Below, piece after piece: positions 5,222 through 5,559 of a DNA stretch of 5,559 bases. The DNA is from Nitrospirota bacterium (GTDB taxonomy: Bacteria; Nitrospirota; Thermodesulfovibrionia; Thermodesulfovibrionales; SM23-35), in assembly GCA_018262395.1 (NCBI GenBank), contig JAGSYM010000100.1:1-5559 (forward strand). The letters are read 5' to 3'. Under the pieces are notes generated by a model, which did no database searches, was not told the DNA's origin, and was given only the letters and a program-made list of their open reading frames with translations. The position numbers and the translations under genes are program-made. How positions within the stretch are numbered: the stretch's first letter is position 1; each line of letters starts with the position of its first letter.

Positions 5222-5559
5222 GTGCCCTCATATCTTTATTACATTCACGAACGACTGAATACAAAAATATCGGGAGACCGTTATATAGATTTATATTTGT
5301 ATGTAATAAATTTTCTCAGGGGGAAGGGTTACAACCTTCCTCTTCGACAATGTTTGACCTTAGGCTGCGGCGCCGGAGATTTTGAAAGGGCGCTTTCCAG
5401 CCACAAATTCTGTGAAAAACATTATGCATATGACATATCTGAGGGTGCAATTGAAAAGGCGAAGAAAAAAGCCGGGGAGGAGGCTTTGTCTCATATATTC
5501 TATGAGGCCGTTGATGTTAATAAAATTTCTCTCCCGCGGAACACACACGATGTTGTTTT
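5222..5559 (+). CDS. Class I SAM-dependent methyltransferase, N-terminal part (runs off window; start uncertain)
   Basis: The open frame runs from 5210 to the window edge, and GTG 5222 is its first usable start. Counting from GTG, residues 45-58 read LTLGCGAGDFERAL, which is SAM-binding motif I. YAYDIS (68-73) gives the acidic residue after strand 2 (D71) that usually contacts the SAM ribose, and AVDVNKISLPRNTHDVV (96-112) contains motifs II/III. Upstream, YIHERLNTKISGDRYIDLY (7-25) matches the pre-motif helix of methyltransferases found between GT genes. Homologs usually have 10-20 more residues, including a W, before this point, but TAA 5207 blocks the frame and no ribosome site precedes GTG 5222. 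The gene may therefore be N-terminally truncated, frameshifted or affected by a sequence error. The likely role is methylating a sugar or glycan end. The substrate and the C-terminal half are not visible. Confidence 0.75.
   Translation, partial: MPSYLYYIHERLNTKISGDRYIDLYLYVINFLRGKGYNLPLRQCLTLGCGAGDFERALSSHKFCEKHYAYDISEGAIEKAKKKAGEEALSHIFYEAVDVNKISLPRNTHDVV

Noticed and set aside
5167..5385. 72-residue + strand open frame starting MRKGYRDG
   Set aside because: It overlaps the methyltransferase in another frame. The motif I sequence LGCGAGDFERAL is read in the neighbouring frame, so this frame is at most a displaced N-terminus.
5360..5548. 62-residue antisense open frame
   Set aside because: It is the shadow of the methyltransferase SAM-binding region.

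Overview
This window is part of a bacterial surface-polysaccharide (O-antigen, capsule or exopolysaccharide) assembly locus, with every gene on the + strand. It is about 47% GC in the one glycosyltransferase stretch counted by hand. It holds the 3' end of a polyprenyl-phosphate sugar transferase, three family-2 glycosyltransferase (GT2) genes and the 5' part of a SAM-dependent methyltransferase. The style (GT2 modules with coiled-coil tails, a two-GT2 fusion with an inserted beta-rich domain, and class I methyltransferases between GT genes) resembles loci from Nitrospirota, Desulfobacterota and related anaerobe or metagenome genomes. No marker gene is present, so this is only a low-confidence guess.

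Layout: 1-135 is the last 44 codons of the initiating sugar transferase. 136-375 is a 240-base gap with a plausible promoter (-10 TATAAT at 254-259), a 23-base hairpin (305-327) and a weak ribosome site. 376-1473 is a GT2 with a five-unit 14-residue coiled-coil repeat and a terminal SDSWKLTKPLR motif. 1463-3832 overlaps it by 11 bases and encodes a 789-residue protein with two GT2 domains around a putative beta-sandwich domain. 3816 (or 3837)-5144 is a third GT2 with a helical tail. 5145-5221 is a short spacer. From about 5222 to the window edge is a methyltransferase with a clear motif I but a doubtful start.

Inferred logic: the sugar transferase loads the first sugar phosphate onto undecaprenyl phosphate at the inner membrane. 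The GT2 enzymes, with up to four catalytic sites, extend the glycan from nucleotide sugars on the cytoplasmic face. The methyltransferase may decorate or cap it. Overlaps or near-abutment among the three GT genes indicate one translationally coupled operon. Donor and acceptor sugars cannot be read from the sequence.

Nothing here is clearly a new kind of system. The most interesting points are the GT2/beta-domain/GT2 fusion, the 14-residue repeat coiled coil, the conserved but uncharacterised tails on the GTs, and the methyltransferase whose N-terminus appears truncated or frameshifted in AT-rich DNA.
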